Below, one piece after another: positions 34,695 through 42,355 of a stretch of 64,000 nucleotides of DNA. Origin of the DNA: Tenacibaculum haliotis (GTDB lineage Bacteria > Bacteroidota > Bacteroidia > Flavobacteriales > Flavobacteriaceae); the NCBI RefSeq assembly GCF_025215075.1, contig NZ_JAOBTH010000028.1:62001-126000 (forward strand). Direction: 5' to 3'. Position numbers and translations under genes: made by a program. Position 1 is the stretch's first letter, and every line of letters starts with the position of its first letter. Below the pieces are notes generated by a model that worked only from the letters and a program-made list of their open reading frames with translations, ran no database searches and was not told the origin of the DNA.

Positions 34695-35498
34695 ATGAGG
34701 AAAATTTATCTTTTATTGTTATTATTTGCATCTTATAATTTACTTTCTCAAAGTAGTTATGATTCTATTATTCAACCTAGAAAAGAAATTTCAATCACAA
34801 AAAATGGTGCGACAATTATAAAAAACATAAGTAACTCAAATATTAAACTTGATTTTTTATGTGATCAAAAGCTAGTTCGAAAATTCACTTATTCAGTATT
34901 TAGATACTCTAATAAAAACTCAAAAACAGCTTATTATTTGAAACAATGGAATACACCTATAATTGTATATTTTGATAAAAAAATACCTAAAGAAGTAACA
35001 AATAAATTTAAAGTTTTTTTCAGCGAATTTAATACTATTAATAATTTAAAAATTCACTATACAACTAACATAGAAAAAGCCAACTATCAAATTAAAGTAA
35101 GTAATCGTAAAATTACTAAGTATATTAAAAACATTAAGTTTAAATCGGATAAAGAAAAAATAAATTATTTTTTATACAACGCAACCTATAATTTGCAAAC
35201 CGATAATAATATGAAATTTTATTCAGGAACTATACAAATTAATACTGATGAATTTAATAATGATTTACTTCTAAAAAAGTTAAAGCAATTATTTTATATA
35301 ACTTTAGGTAACTTTACTACTTCTTATAGTTCTTTAGAAAATAGCCTTTTAAACTTAAAATACGCTGATAATGCAACAATTTCTGATATTGACTTTAACT
35401 TTATAAAAGCTTTTTATGAAATAATTTACACACAGAAAATTAACGGTACTACTTTTAGTAATTTAAATAAATTAGCTCAAAAAAATTGTAACAAATGA
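34695..35498 (+). CDS. Exported lysine-rich protein, distantly DUF2927-like
   Basis: Unrecognised 267-residue protein with a clear signal peptide (about 1-18, ending LLSQ). The pattern YYLKQWNTPIIVYFDKKIPK followed by a hydrophobic stretch, ANYQIKV, and a C-terminal FYITLGNFTTSYSSLENSLL ... ISDIDFNFIKAFYE resembles, from memory, the DUF2927 layout (W-x-P-V strand, LG-x-x-D/N-S-x-x-N, late D-x-x-x-L-x-x-LY). No catalytic motif is seen. The next gene is a paralogue overlapping by 4 bases. Both are unusually lysine-rich and AT-rich even for this genome, and they sit between 16-bp direct repeats. Confidence 0.6.
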   Translation: MRKIYLLLLLFASYNLLSQSSYDSIIQPRKEISITKNGATIIKNISNSNIKLDFLCDQKLVRKFTYSVFRYSNKNSKTAYYLKQWNTPIIVYFDKKIPKEVTNKFKVFFSEFNTINNLKIHYTTNIEKANYQIKVSNRKITKYIKNIKFKSDKEKINYFLYNATYNLQTDNNMKFYSGTIQINTDEFNNDLLLKKLKQLFYITLGNFTTSYSSLENSLLNLKYADNATISDIDFNFIKAFYEIIYTQKINGTTFSNLNKLAQKNCNK

Positions 35499-36376
35499 AA
35501 CTAAAAAATTTACTCTTAATTATCATTATATGCCTAAATACTGTTTCATTATATTCTCAAAAAAAGGAAGTAAATAGAGTTATCTATATGAAAATTGAAG
35601 ATTTCAAGAAAAAGAACAAGAAAATAATTTTATCGAAATCCGACTCTTTAAATATCGTATATATACATAATGATACTCTAATAAAAATTGAAAATTATCA
35701 GAAACCAAAAGGCGTTAGTGTTGCTTACGAATACAAAGATGAAACATTTTTAAAACAGTATAAAAAAATAGCCTTTAACCACAAAAATGATAATTTAAGT
35801 TATAAAACAACTATGAAATACTGGAAAAAACCAGTGAAAATATTTTTCTCAAAATCTATCAAAAAAAGCACAAAAAAGGAATTTTTAAAATTCACTTCTT
35901 TTCTTTCGAAAAAGACAGATTCTTTACATATTTCTGAAGTAAAAAAAATTGAAGATTCTAATTACATTATCTATTTCGAGGATGATTTCGAGTACGAGTC
36001 AAGAATGCAAAATAAAAAAAACACAGATTACTATATGTATTGGAATAGATACAATCAGATATATAAATGTGCTTTAAGAATAAACTCAGAAAATAATTTT
36101 AATGAAAAATTAAGATTGTATGCCATGAAAAATTACTTTTTCAAAACTCTTGGCTACTTTAAATCTTCTAACGAGTTTAAATGTGATAGTTATTTTTCTG
36201 ACTGTTATTCTAAAAACAAAAAAATAACTGATTTTGATTTAGCCTTATTACAATATCATTACTCTTATGGAATTTGTAAAGGAACAGATTTAAAAACTTT
36301 TGAAGAACAACACAAAAACTCAAAAGAAAATTATAAAAAAAAGAATCACCAAATTCATTTTTTTCATCAAAATTAA
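35495..36376 (+). CDS. Exported lysine-rich paralogue of the preceding protein
   Basis: 293-residue protein with a signal peptide (about 1-22, ending SLYSQ). It aligns in layout with the preceding protein: TMKYWKKPVKIFFSKSIKK corresponds to YYLKQWNTPIIVYFDKKIPK, SNYIIYF to ANYQIKV, and FFKTLGYFKSSNEF ... ITDFDLALLQYHYSYG to FYITLGNF ... ISDIDFNFIKAFYE. The central region is extremely rich in Lys. The start overlaps the previous stop (ATGA). No function can be assigned. The duplication inside a repeat-bounded cassette suggests a recent gain. Confidence 0.6.
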   Translation: MKLKNLLLIIIICLNTVSLYSQKKEVNRVIYMKIEDFKKKNKKIILSKSDSLNIVYIHNDTLIKIENYQKPKGVSVAYEYKDETFLKQYKKIAFNHKNDNLSYKTTMKYWKKPVKIFFSKSIKKSTKKEFLKFTSFLSKKTDSLHISEVKKIEDSNYIIYFEDDFEYESRMQNKKNTDYYMYWNRYNQIYKCALRINSENNFNEKLRLYAMKNYFFKTLGYFKSSNEFKCDSYFSDCYSKNKKITDFDLALLQYHYSYGICKGTDLKTFEEQHKNSKENYKKKNHQIHFFHQN

Positions 36377-36405
36377 AATATAACAAAACTTATTCAACTA
36401 TAACA

Positions 36406-36421
36406 TCACACATCATTAGTT
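36406..36421 (+). repeat. 16-bp direct repeat, right copy
   Basis: TCACACATCATTAGTT, identical to 34674-34689 and directly adjoining the next gene's ATG. It marks the right edge of the two-gene cassette. Confidence 0.85.
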
Positions 36422-38419
36422 ATGAGAAAAAAGATTTTATGGACTGTACTACTAGCCTTTTTAGGGTTTTTAGCGTATCAAACTTATGTTTTTACATTTG
36501 CTGAAGAAGACAATATAAAACCTATTTACCTTGTACCTAATGATGCTGTTTTTATTTTAGATACCGAAAGACCTATTGATACTTGGGAAGAAATTAATGC
36601 TAGTGAAATATGGCAACACCTTAAAAAGAACGCATATTTTAAAGACATTAGTAAAAGTGTAAACACACTCGATAATATTGTAAAAGAGCAAAAAAGCATT
36701 CTTAATTTTATTGGCGAACGCGATGTATTAATATCGGCACATGTTTACAAACCTAAAAATTACGATTTTTTATATATTATTGATCTAGAGAAACTTTCGA
36801 AACTCGATTTTTTTAAAAGCAGTATATCACAACTAACAGGCGATGGTTTTCAAATTACAAAAAGAATATTTCAAAACCACGAAATAACAGAACTGTACGA
36901 CAAGAGCAAAAGAGAAACATTGCATATTGCTTTTATCAAAAATCAGTTAATAGCTTCGTACACACATATTTTAGTAGAAAATTCAATAAATCAATATCAA
37001 AAACCAGTAATTGGTAGAGATGTTAATTTTATTGAAATTACTAAAGAAACTCCTGAAGATGGTTTTTTTAAAGTGTTTTTTCAATATAAATATTTACATA
37101 AATATCTTTCTTGCTTTACAAATAAAGCCAACAAAGAAGTTGTTGAAAATATTCAAAACTCTCTTTATTATTCTGGTTTTGATGTTTCTTTAATTGAAGG
37201 AACTATTATTCAGGCTGAAGGATTTACCAATGTACAAGAAAATTCAGAAAGCTACTTAACTGCTATTCAAAAATCAGGAAAAGGTAAAAGAACTATTGCC
37301 AATGTTGCTCCAAAAAATACTGCACTATACGTAAGTTTTGCTTTTGATAGTTTTGATACCTTTCAAGAAAACTTCGAAGAATTAAAAAAGGAGAAACCTC
37401 AAGAGTTCGAAACTTATAATCAGCAAATTAAAGAAATCGAAAACACACTCGACATCAATATAAAAGAAAATGTGTATAGTTGGATTGGTGATGAGGTTGC
37501 TTTAATACACTTTAATTCTTCGCTTTCTAGAAACAAAAAAGATGTTGCGGCAATTTTTAAAACTACCGATATTGATGACGCTTCTGAAAACTTGAATTTC
37601 ATTTTATCAAAAATCAAAGAAAAAACACCTTTACAATTTAAACAAATCACCTATAAAAAGCATACTATTAATTTTTTAGATCTTAAAGGTTTCTTTAAAA
37701 TAGTTGCTGGTAATATGTTTAAAAAAATGGAAAAACCATATTTTACCATTATTAATGATTATGTTGTTTTTAGTGCAAATCCGAATACTTTAAAAGAAAT
37801 TATAAATAATAATATTACCAATTACACTTTAGCATCTTCAAAAGAATTTAAAGAGTTCAATTATCTATTCGATAACAAATCTACCATTTTCACCTATATA
37901 AACACACCGTATATTTATAATGATTTAATGAGTTTTGTTGATAAAAAAACACAGCTTCAAATAAAGGAAAACAAAGATTATTTTGTCTGTTTTAATCAAC
38001 TTGGTATTCAATTAACTTCTGAAGGAAATATTTTTAAAAGTAATATTACAACTACTTTTAACGAGCCGAAATTTGTGAAAGAACAAGTTGCTCTTAATCA
38101 AAAATTAAAAAAAGAGCTAGCTTTAAAATTAGCTCCTAAAAAAGATAGTGTTTCTATAAAACCTGCTGATGCTATTTTTAACATCAAAGAAATAAATCCT
38201 TCTGATTTAAGTGCGAATGAATACATGGAATATTATAGTGACGGAAAACTAAAATTTGAGGTACAACTAGATGATGGTTTACTAGATGGAAGATATAAAA
38301 TGTATTACCGTAACGGAAATATAAAAATAAAAGGAAGCTACAAAAACGGGAAGAAATCGGGTACCTGGAGAGCTTACGACGAAAAAGAAAATAATCTGAT
38401 TATCAAAAAAAGATTTTAA
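36422..38419 (+). CDS. DUF3352-like exported protein with C-terminal MORN/YwqK repeats
   Basis: 665 residues; an N-terminal signal/anchor helix (about 5-27), then a long extracytoplasmic region with YLVPNDAVFILDTERP, the kind of opening seen in DUF3352 proteins, and pairs of beta-rich repeats (IVAGNMFKKMEKPYFTI, YVVFSANPNTL). From about 600 to the end are MORN-like units (YYSDGKLKFEVQL, GRYKMYYRNGNIKIKGSY, GTWRAYDEKEN) shared with the YwqK-type genes earlier in the window. The role is unknown; a surface or periplasmic scaffold is likely. It directly follows the right-hand direct repeat. Confidence 0.6.
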   Translation: MRKKILWTVLLAFLGFLAYQTYVFTFAEEDNIKPIYLVPNDAVFILDTERPIDTWEEINASEIWQHLKKNAYFKDISKSVNTLDNIVKEQKSILNFIGERDVLISAHVYKPKNYDFLYIIDLEKLSKLDFFKSSISQLTGDGFQITKRIFQNHEITELYDKSKRETLHIAFIKNQLIASYTHILVENSINQYQKPVIGRDVNFIEITKETPEDGFFKVFFQYKYLHKYLSCFTNKANKEVVENIQNSLYYSGFDVSLIEGTIIQAEGFTNVQENSESYLTAIQKSGKGKRTIANVAPKNTALYVSFAFDSFDTFQENFEELKKEKPQEFETYNQQIKEIENTLDINIKENVYSWIGDEVALIHFNSSLSRNKKDVAAIFKTTDIDDASENLNFILSKIKEKTPLQFKQITYKKHTINFLDLKGFFKIVAGNMFKKMEKPYFTIINDYVVFSANPNTLKEIINNNITNYTLASSKEFKEFNYLFDNKSTIFTYINTPYIYNDLMSFVDKKTQLQIKENKDYFVCFNQLGIQLTSEGNIFKSNITTTFNEPKFVKEQVALNQKLKKELALKLAPKKDSVSIKPADAIFNIKEINPSDLSANEYMEYYSDGKLKFEVQLDDGLLDGRYKMYYRNGNIKIKGSYKNGKKSGTWRAYDEKENNLIIKKRF

Positions 38420-38450
38420 TTGTAATTAAATAATGCAATAGTTACATTTG
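38420..38450 (+). promoter_or_regulatory. Promoter of the YebC-family gene
   Basis: TTG (38420-38422), 20-base spacer, TACATTTG (38443-38450); a full match to the Bacteroidota -33/-7 pattern, 25 bases before the ATG. Confidence 0.75.
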
Positions 38451-38475
38451 CCGTTGCATAAACAAAACTTAAAAA

Positions 38476-39192
38476 ATGGGAAGAGCATTCGAACTTAGAA
38501 AAGGACGTAAAATGAAGCGTTGGTCTGCAATGGCTAAAACATTTACCAGAATTGGTAAAGATATTGTAATGGCAATTAAAGACGGAGGTCCGAATCCCGA
38601 TACAAATTCGCGTTTAAGAGCTGTAATGCAAAATGCAAAGGCTGCAAACATGCCTAAAGACAATGTAGAGCGTGCTATTAAAAAAGCGGCAGATAAAGAT
38701 ACTAGTGATTATAAAGAAGCTTTATTTGAAGGTTATGCTCCACACGGTATTGCAATTGTTGTAGAAACAGCAACCGATAATAATAACAGAACTGTAGCTA
38801 ATGTGCGTGCCATTTTTAATAAATGTGATGGTAACTTAGGTACTTCTGGTTCAGTAATTTTTATGTTCGATCGCGTTTGTAACTTTACAGTTAAAAAAGA
38901 AGATATTACTGTTGATTTAGAGGAATTAGAACTAGAATTAATCGATTTTGAGGTTGAAGAAGTTTTTAACGACGATGAAGGAATTATTATTTACGCACCG
39001 TTTGAACAATTTGGCGCTATTCAGTCTTATTTTGAAGAAAATAATATTGAAATTATCTCTTCAGGGTTTGAAAGAATTCCGACAACAACAAGCAAGCTTT
39101 CAGAAGAACAGCAAGCTGATGTTGAAAAGCTTTTAGAAAAACTAGAAGAAGATGATGATGTACAAAATGTATATCACAGTATGATTATGTAA
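38476..39192 (+). CDS. YebC/PmpR-family protein
   Basis: 238-residue cytosolic protein of the YebC family (TACO1 relatives). The N-terminal segment MGRAFELRKGRKMKRWSAMA is the Bacteroidota version of the AGHSKW opening. GPNPDTNSRLRAVMQNAKAANMPKDN (in parts) and YEGYAP-type FEGYAPHGIAIVVE are diagnostic. Members have been described both as transcription regulators (PmpR) and as factors that help ribosomes through proline stretches; recent work favours the latter for YebC. Monocistronic, with a clear -33/-7 promoter and a strong terminator. Confidence 0.95.
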   Translation: MGRAFELRKGRKMKRWSAMAKTFTRIGKDIVMAIKDGGPNPDTNSRLRAVMQNAKAANMPKDNVERAIKKAADKDTSDYKEALFEGYAPHGIAIVVETATDNNNRTVANVRAIFNKCDGNLGTSGSVIFMFDRVCNFTVKKEDITVDLEELELELIDFEVEEVFNDDEGIIIYAPFEQFGAIQSYFEENNIEIISSGFERIPTTTSKLSEEQQADVEKLLEKLEEDDDVQNVYHSMIM

Positions 39193-39211
39193 CCATCATA
39201 CTTACATATAA

Positions 39212-39258
39212 CAAAAACAAATCTCTCTATTGAAATAAAATAGAGAGATTTTGTTTTT
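39212..39258. terminator. Terminator after the YebC gene
   Basis: AAATCTCTCTA / TAGAGAGATTTT with flanking AAAAACAA / TTGTTTTTT pairing and one bulge; U run on the plus strand. Confidence 0.85.
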
Positions 39259-39330
39259 TATATTCCTGTGTATTTATTTATCAACCGAACAATTAAATCA
39301 TTTAACTTTTCTACTTTAAAATCGGTTGTT

Positions 39331-39358
39331 ATAGGTTTTAAATTTGATATAAACCTAT
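39331..39358. other. ATAGGTTT/AAACCTAT hairpin in the YebC downstream gap
   Basis: 8-bp inverted repeat (39331-39338, 39351-39358), with an in-loop TAAATTTG that fits the -7 consensus (39339-39346). No matching -33 box was found. It could be a promoter with an operator or just a hairpin. Confidence 0.35.
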
Positions 39359-39389
39359 CGCTATTTGTAACAATAGAAAACATATAATG

Positions 39390-39403
39390 AGTGAATGCTC
39401 ACT
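39390..39403. promoter_or_regulatory. AGTGA-N4-TCACT palindrome
   Basis: AGTGAATGCTCACT, symmetric around ATGC. The style resembles operators of TetR-family repressors, but no such gene is nearby. It lies 79 bases before the zinc-ribbon gene. Confidence 0.35.
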
Positions 39404-39481
39404 TTAAGAAAGTAAAGAGGTTTATTTAATTAGTATAGCTGCGTTAATTTTCAATATATTTAGCAAAAAATAAAAATTGAT

Positions 39482-40087
39482 ATGATTTTTTACGGAACAA
39501 AAGGCTCGCACCTAAATAGCGAAAGAAAAGGGGCTATTAAATGTGATCATTGTAATGAAATTACAAACCACACAATTTCTGTGTATGGTAAATACGCATA
39601 TTTATACTGGATTCCTGTTTTTCCCATGACTAAAAAAGTATTCTCAGAGTGTTCAAATTGTAAGACAACCAAGGCTTACAAAGAAATGAACGAGAAACTT
39701 AAAAATGCTGGTTTAGATGTAAAACGAAATACTAAAACACCTATTTGGTATTGGTCTGGCTTGGGTATTATTGCCATTTTAATAGCTATTGGTGCATATT
39801 CAGCTGGTAAACATAAAGAAGATTTAGTTAATTACATTAAAGAACCTGCTGTTGGTGATGTAATTGAATTTAGAGTTACTGAAACAGGGTATTATTCTAC
39901 TTTAAAAATTAAATCGGTTACTAACGATTCTATTTTTGTAATTCAAAATAATTATGAAACTGATAAAAAGAAAGGAATTTCTGATATTGACAAAGCTAAA
40001 AACTATACAACACCACCTTATAGTTTGGGTAAAAACGAAATTCAAGGATTCTTTGATAAAGGCTTATTTTATGATATAAATAGATAG
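39482..40087 (+). CDS. Zinc-ribbon membrane protein of unknown function
   Basis: 201 residues. An N-terminal zinc ribbon is suggested by CDHC (about 21-24) and CSNC (about 57-60), flanking VYGKYAYLYWIPVFPM, a pattern of the zinc-ribbon family proteins of Bacteroidota. One transmembrane helix follows at about 88-107 (GLGIIAILIAIGAYSAG), then an extracytoplasmic beta-rich domain with GDVIEFRVTETGYYSTLKI. No enzyme signature. Convergent with menE, whose coding end contains this gene's terminator. Confidence 0.65.
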   Translation: MIFYGTKGSHLNSERKGAIKCDHCNEITNHTISVYGKYAYLYWIPVFPMTKKVFSECSNCKTTKAYKEMNEKLKNAGLDVKRNTKTPIWYWSGLGIIAILIAIGAYSAGKHKEDLVNYIKEPAVGDVIEFRVTETGYYSTLKIKSVTNDSIFVIQNNYETDKKKGISDIDKAKNYTTPPYSLGKNEIQGFFDKGLFYDINR

Positions 40088-40090
40088 TGT

Positions 40091-41158
40091 TTAAAACTTA
40101 ACTAAATCCAACGTTTTTTTTCGTTGGATTTTTTTTGTTTCCGTTTCTATAAACTGAGGTAGAAAATAAACTACTTTCGGTATTTCGAATTTAGAAAGTG
40201 ATGCCTCTTTTTTAATTTTTGATAACAAAGAACTCTCGACTCCGCTCGAAGTGACATCCTCAATAACAAGAACTAATTTTTCTCCTAAAACTTCATCTTT
40301 AATTGCTGTAACGAAAAAACGTTGGTCGATAATTTCTGATAATTTCTCTTCTATTTTCTCCGGATGTAATTTTATTCCGCCAGAATTTACAACATTATCG
40401 TAACGTCCTAACCACTCAAACGCTGTTTTAGAAATAAGTTTTACAACATCATTTGTCCTAATTATTTCTGATGATACTTTTGAAGCTTCAATTATTAAGC
40501 AATTTCGGTCATCTTGACTCATTAAAACATTTGGTAGTGTTTTATAAAGACTTTTCGACTCCGCTCGAAATGACAAATCATTTAATTTTTTAACAGCAAC
40601 ATGGGTAATCGTTTCTGTCATTCCGTATGTAGCAAATACTTTTGTAGAAATATTTTGAATCGCTGCAATTAAATCATTCGACACTACGCCTCCTCCAACA
40701 ATTAGTTGATCTATTTTATGTAATTCATTCAACGAATTTCTTAACTGTAACGGAACCATTGCAGAGAAATTATACTGCTTTTTTATGTCTTTTAACGGAT
40801 TCGAATCTGGTTTTATAACATCTAATTGCCAACCTAAAGTTAAAGCGCGTACCAACATCATTTTACCCGCAATATAATCTGTAGACAAACATAACAACGC
40901 TGTTGTATTTTCTTTTAAACCAAAAAATTCTCCTGTAGCAAAAGCTGAGTTTTTCATAAACTCTTTTTGCAGCTGTATTGGTTTTGGCTTTCCTGTAGAC
41001 CCCGATGTTTGTACAATTACAAAATCCTTTTCATTAAACCAATCCGTTAAAAAAGTAGTTACCGAACTTGAAATGTTTTCAGAAAAAGCAATCAATTCTT
41101 CTTCGGATGAAAATAATGCTCCGTTTAATTTAAAATTTTTGTGAAACTGATTTTCCAT
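40091..41158 (-). CDS. menE: o-Succinylbenzoate--CoA ligase (AMP-forming), MenE-like
   Basis: Menaquinone-pathway acyl-adenylate ligase that activates o-succinylbenzoate. Motifs: P-loop TSGSTGKPKP (51-60), VFATYGMTETI (174-184), the hinge aspartate in WLGRYDNVVNSGGIKLHPEKIE (in parts, 249-270), and C-terminal lysine region TETKKIQRKKTL. At 355 residues it is shorter than the Bacillus enzyme (about 490) because of a short N-terminal domain, as in many Bacteroidota. Codons 195-202 and 301-309 are encoded by two copies of a dispersed palindrome. The last codons contain a terminator hairpin. Part of the menA-menC-menE cluster. Confidence 0.88.
   Translation of the reverse strand: MENQFHKNFKLNGALFSSEEELIAFSENISSSVTTFLTDWFNEKDFVIVQTSGSTGKPKPIQLQKEFMKNSAFATGEFFGLKENTTALLCLSTDYIAGKMMLVRALTLGWQLDVIKPDSNPLKDIKKQYNFSAMVPLQLRNSLNELHKIDQLIVGGGVVSNDLIAAIQNISTKVFATYGMTETITHVAVKKLNDLSFRAESKSLYKTLPNVLMSQDDRNCLIIEASKVSSEIIRTNDVVKLISKTAFEWLGRYDNVVNSGGIKLHPEKIEEKLSEIIDQRFFVTAIKDEVLGEKLVLVIEDVTSSGVESSLLSKIKKEASLSKFEIPKVVYFLPQFIETETKKIQRKKTLDLVKF
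40104..40138 (+). terminator. Terminator of the zinc-ribbon gene embedded in the end of menE
   Basis: AAATCCAACG (40104-40113) / CGTTGGATTT (40122-40131) with a T run after it; encoded within the last 15 codons of menE on the opposite strand. Confidence 0.75.
40234..40256. repeat. Dispersed palindromic repeat inside menE, copy B
   Basis: TCTCGACTCCGCTCGAAGTG plus ACA; matches 40553-40575 at all but two positions and the remnant at 15786. Read by menE in a different frame from copy A. Confidence 0.8.
40553..40575. repeat. Dispersed palindromic repeat inside menE, copy A
   Basis: TTTCGACTCCGCTCGAAATG plus ACA. In menE it encodes SFRAESK, whereas copy B encodes VTSSGVES, so the repeat is translated in two frames in one gene. 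Confidence 0.8.
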
Positions 41159-41238
41159 ATCTCTAGTTAATGATTACTTCGTTCTTCGACCTCGTAATGA
41201 CGTTAGGATTTATTTTCCGGTTATAATTATACTTTATA

Positions 41239-41269
41239 CGTCATTCCGAATTTATTTCGGAATCTCATC
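41239..41269. repeat. Dispersed palindrome CGTCATTCCGAA-TTTAT-TTCGGAATCTC
   Basis: 8-bp arms ATTCCGAA/TTCGGAAT (41243-41250, 41256-41263) with the CGTCA start typical of intergenic REP-like elements in Flavobacteriia. Confidence 0.6.
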
Positions 41270-41296
41270 AATTAAAAACAGCTCCTTATTATGAAA

Positions 41297-41320
41297 ACCT
41301 GAAACAAGTTCAGGTTGACG
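41297..41320. repeat. Dispersed palindrome AACCTGAA ... TTCAGGTTGACG
   Basis: Arms AACCTGAA (41297-41304) and TTCAGGTT (41309-41316) around ACAA, ending in GACG. The spacer between the CPBP gene and menC (about 42330-42357) has a decayed relative. Confidence 0.5.
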
Positions 41321-41356
41321 AATTGCATTTATCATCAAGAAAAGATAACAAATAAA

Positions 41357-42304
41357 CTATAACGATTCAATTTCTAATGGTTTTTCAATTTTACCCACCA
41401 ACTTATCTTTCCAGTTTGTCCAACCGTATTTTTTAGAAAATAAAAATAACAGCAACGGATACAATACAAAAACAGATAAAAACATTTCAGAACCTACCGA
41501 AGGCTCAGAAGTATCAATAAATAAAGCATCTGTTTGAAAAACCATCCAATCGGTAGTTACTAAAAAAGCGGCTATAATATTATTTACGGCATGTAAACCC
41601 AAAGCTAATTCAGTTCCTTCATCCATTAAAGTTGTAATTCCGAAAAAGAATCCTGTTCCAATATAAAATACCATTGAAATATACCCTAATTTTTCAACTT
41701 CAGGATTTGCACCATGTAACAAACCAAAAGCAACTGACGTTATAATTAAAGACATCCATCTGTTTTTAAACCAAGTTCCTATTCCTTGCATAAAATAACC
41801 TCTAAATAACAATTCTTCGAAACTTGTTTGCAATGGCAAAAACAAAAAAGAAATAGCTACTAAAGTAAAAAACGGAACGGGTTTAAAATTCCATGTATAA
41901 CTTTCAGGTTCTAGAAAAATGCCTAATAATGTAATACTTACCGCTACAATTCCCCAAGTTATAAATCCGAACCAAAATCGATTCCAATCAATCGTTTCTC
42001 TACTTGTTATTACTGTTTTTACAGCTCTTTTATGAATATATTTTATCGTTAAGAATAAAAAAAGTAAACCGATAGCAAACATTGATATCATTAAAAATAA
42101 AAACAAATTCTTATTGATACCTAAACTCATAAAGCTATCATTTGCAGCGCGAGAAAACTCACCTAAATCAGCCGAATGCAATGCCGCTACAACTGACAAA
42201 GGAATAACACCTATAAATTGCCAACCGAAAAGCACTAACAAAATACCTGCTAAATAATAAACCCAATCGTTTCTACCTTTATATGCTTGTTGTATAAAAT
42301 TCAT
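41357..42304 (-). CDS. CPBP-family intramembrane metalloprotease
   Basis: Integral membrane protein, 315 residues, with about eight hydrophobic segments. The CPBP (CaaX protease / bacteriocin-processing) motifs are all present in order: EELLFRGYF (EExxxR, about 163-171), FGLLHG (FxxxH, about 193-198) and HAVNN (HxxxN, about 237-241). Substrate unknown; members process prenylated proteins, bacteriocins or sigma-factor regulators. It lies between menC and menE on the same strand, a conserved neighbour in Flavobacteriia with no proven link to menaquinone synthesis. Confidence 0.9.
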   Translation of the reverse strand: MNFIQQAYKGRNDWVYYLAGILLVLFGWQFIGVIPLSVVAALHSADLGEFSRAANDSFMSLGINKNLFLFLMISMFAIGLLFLFLTIKYIHKRAVKTVITSRETIDWNRFWFGFITWGIVAVSITLLGIFLEPESYTWNFKPVPFFTLVAISFLFLPLQTSFEELLFRGYFMQGIGTWFKNRWMSLIITSVAFGLLHGANPEVEKLGYISMVFYIGTGFFFGITTLMDEGTELALGLHAVNNIIAAFLVTTDWMVFQTDALFIDTSEPSVGSEMFLSVFVLYPLLLFLFSKKYGWTNWKDKLVGKIEKPLEIESL

Positions 42305-42355
42305 ATGTTATAAGTATGATATATGATGAAATTCTAAAACAAATTCAGAATAACG

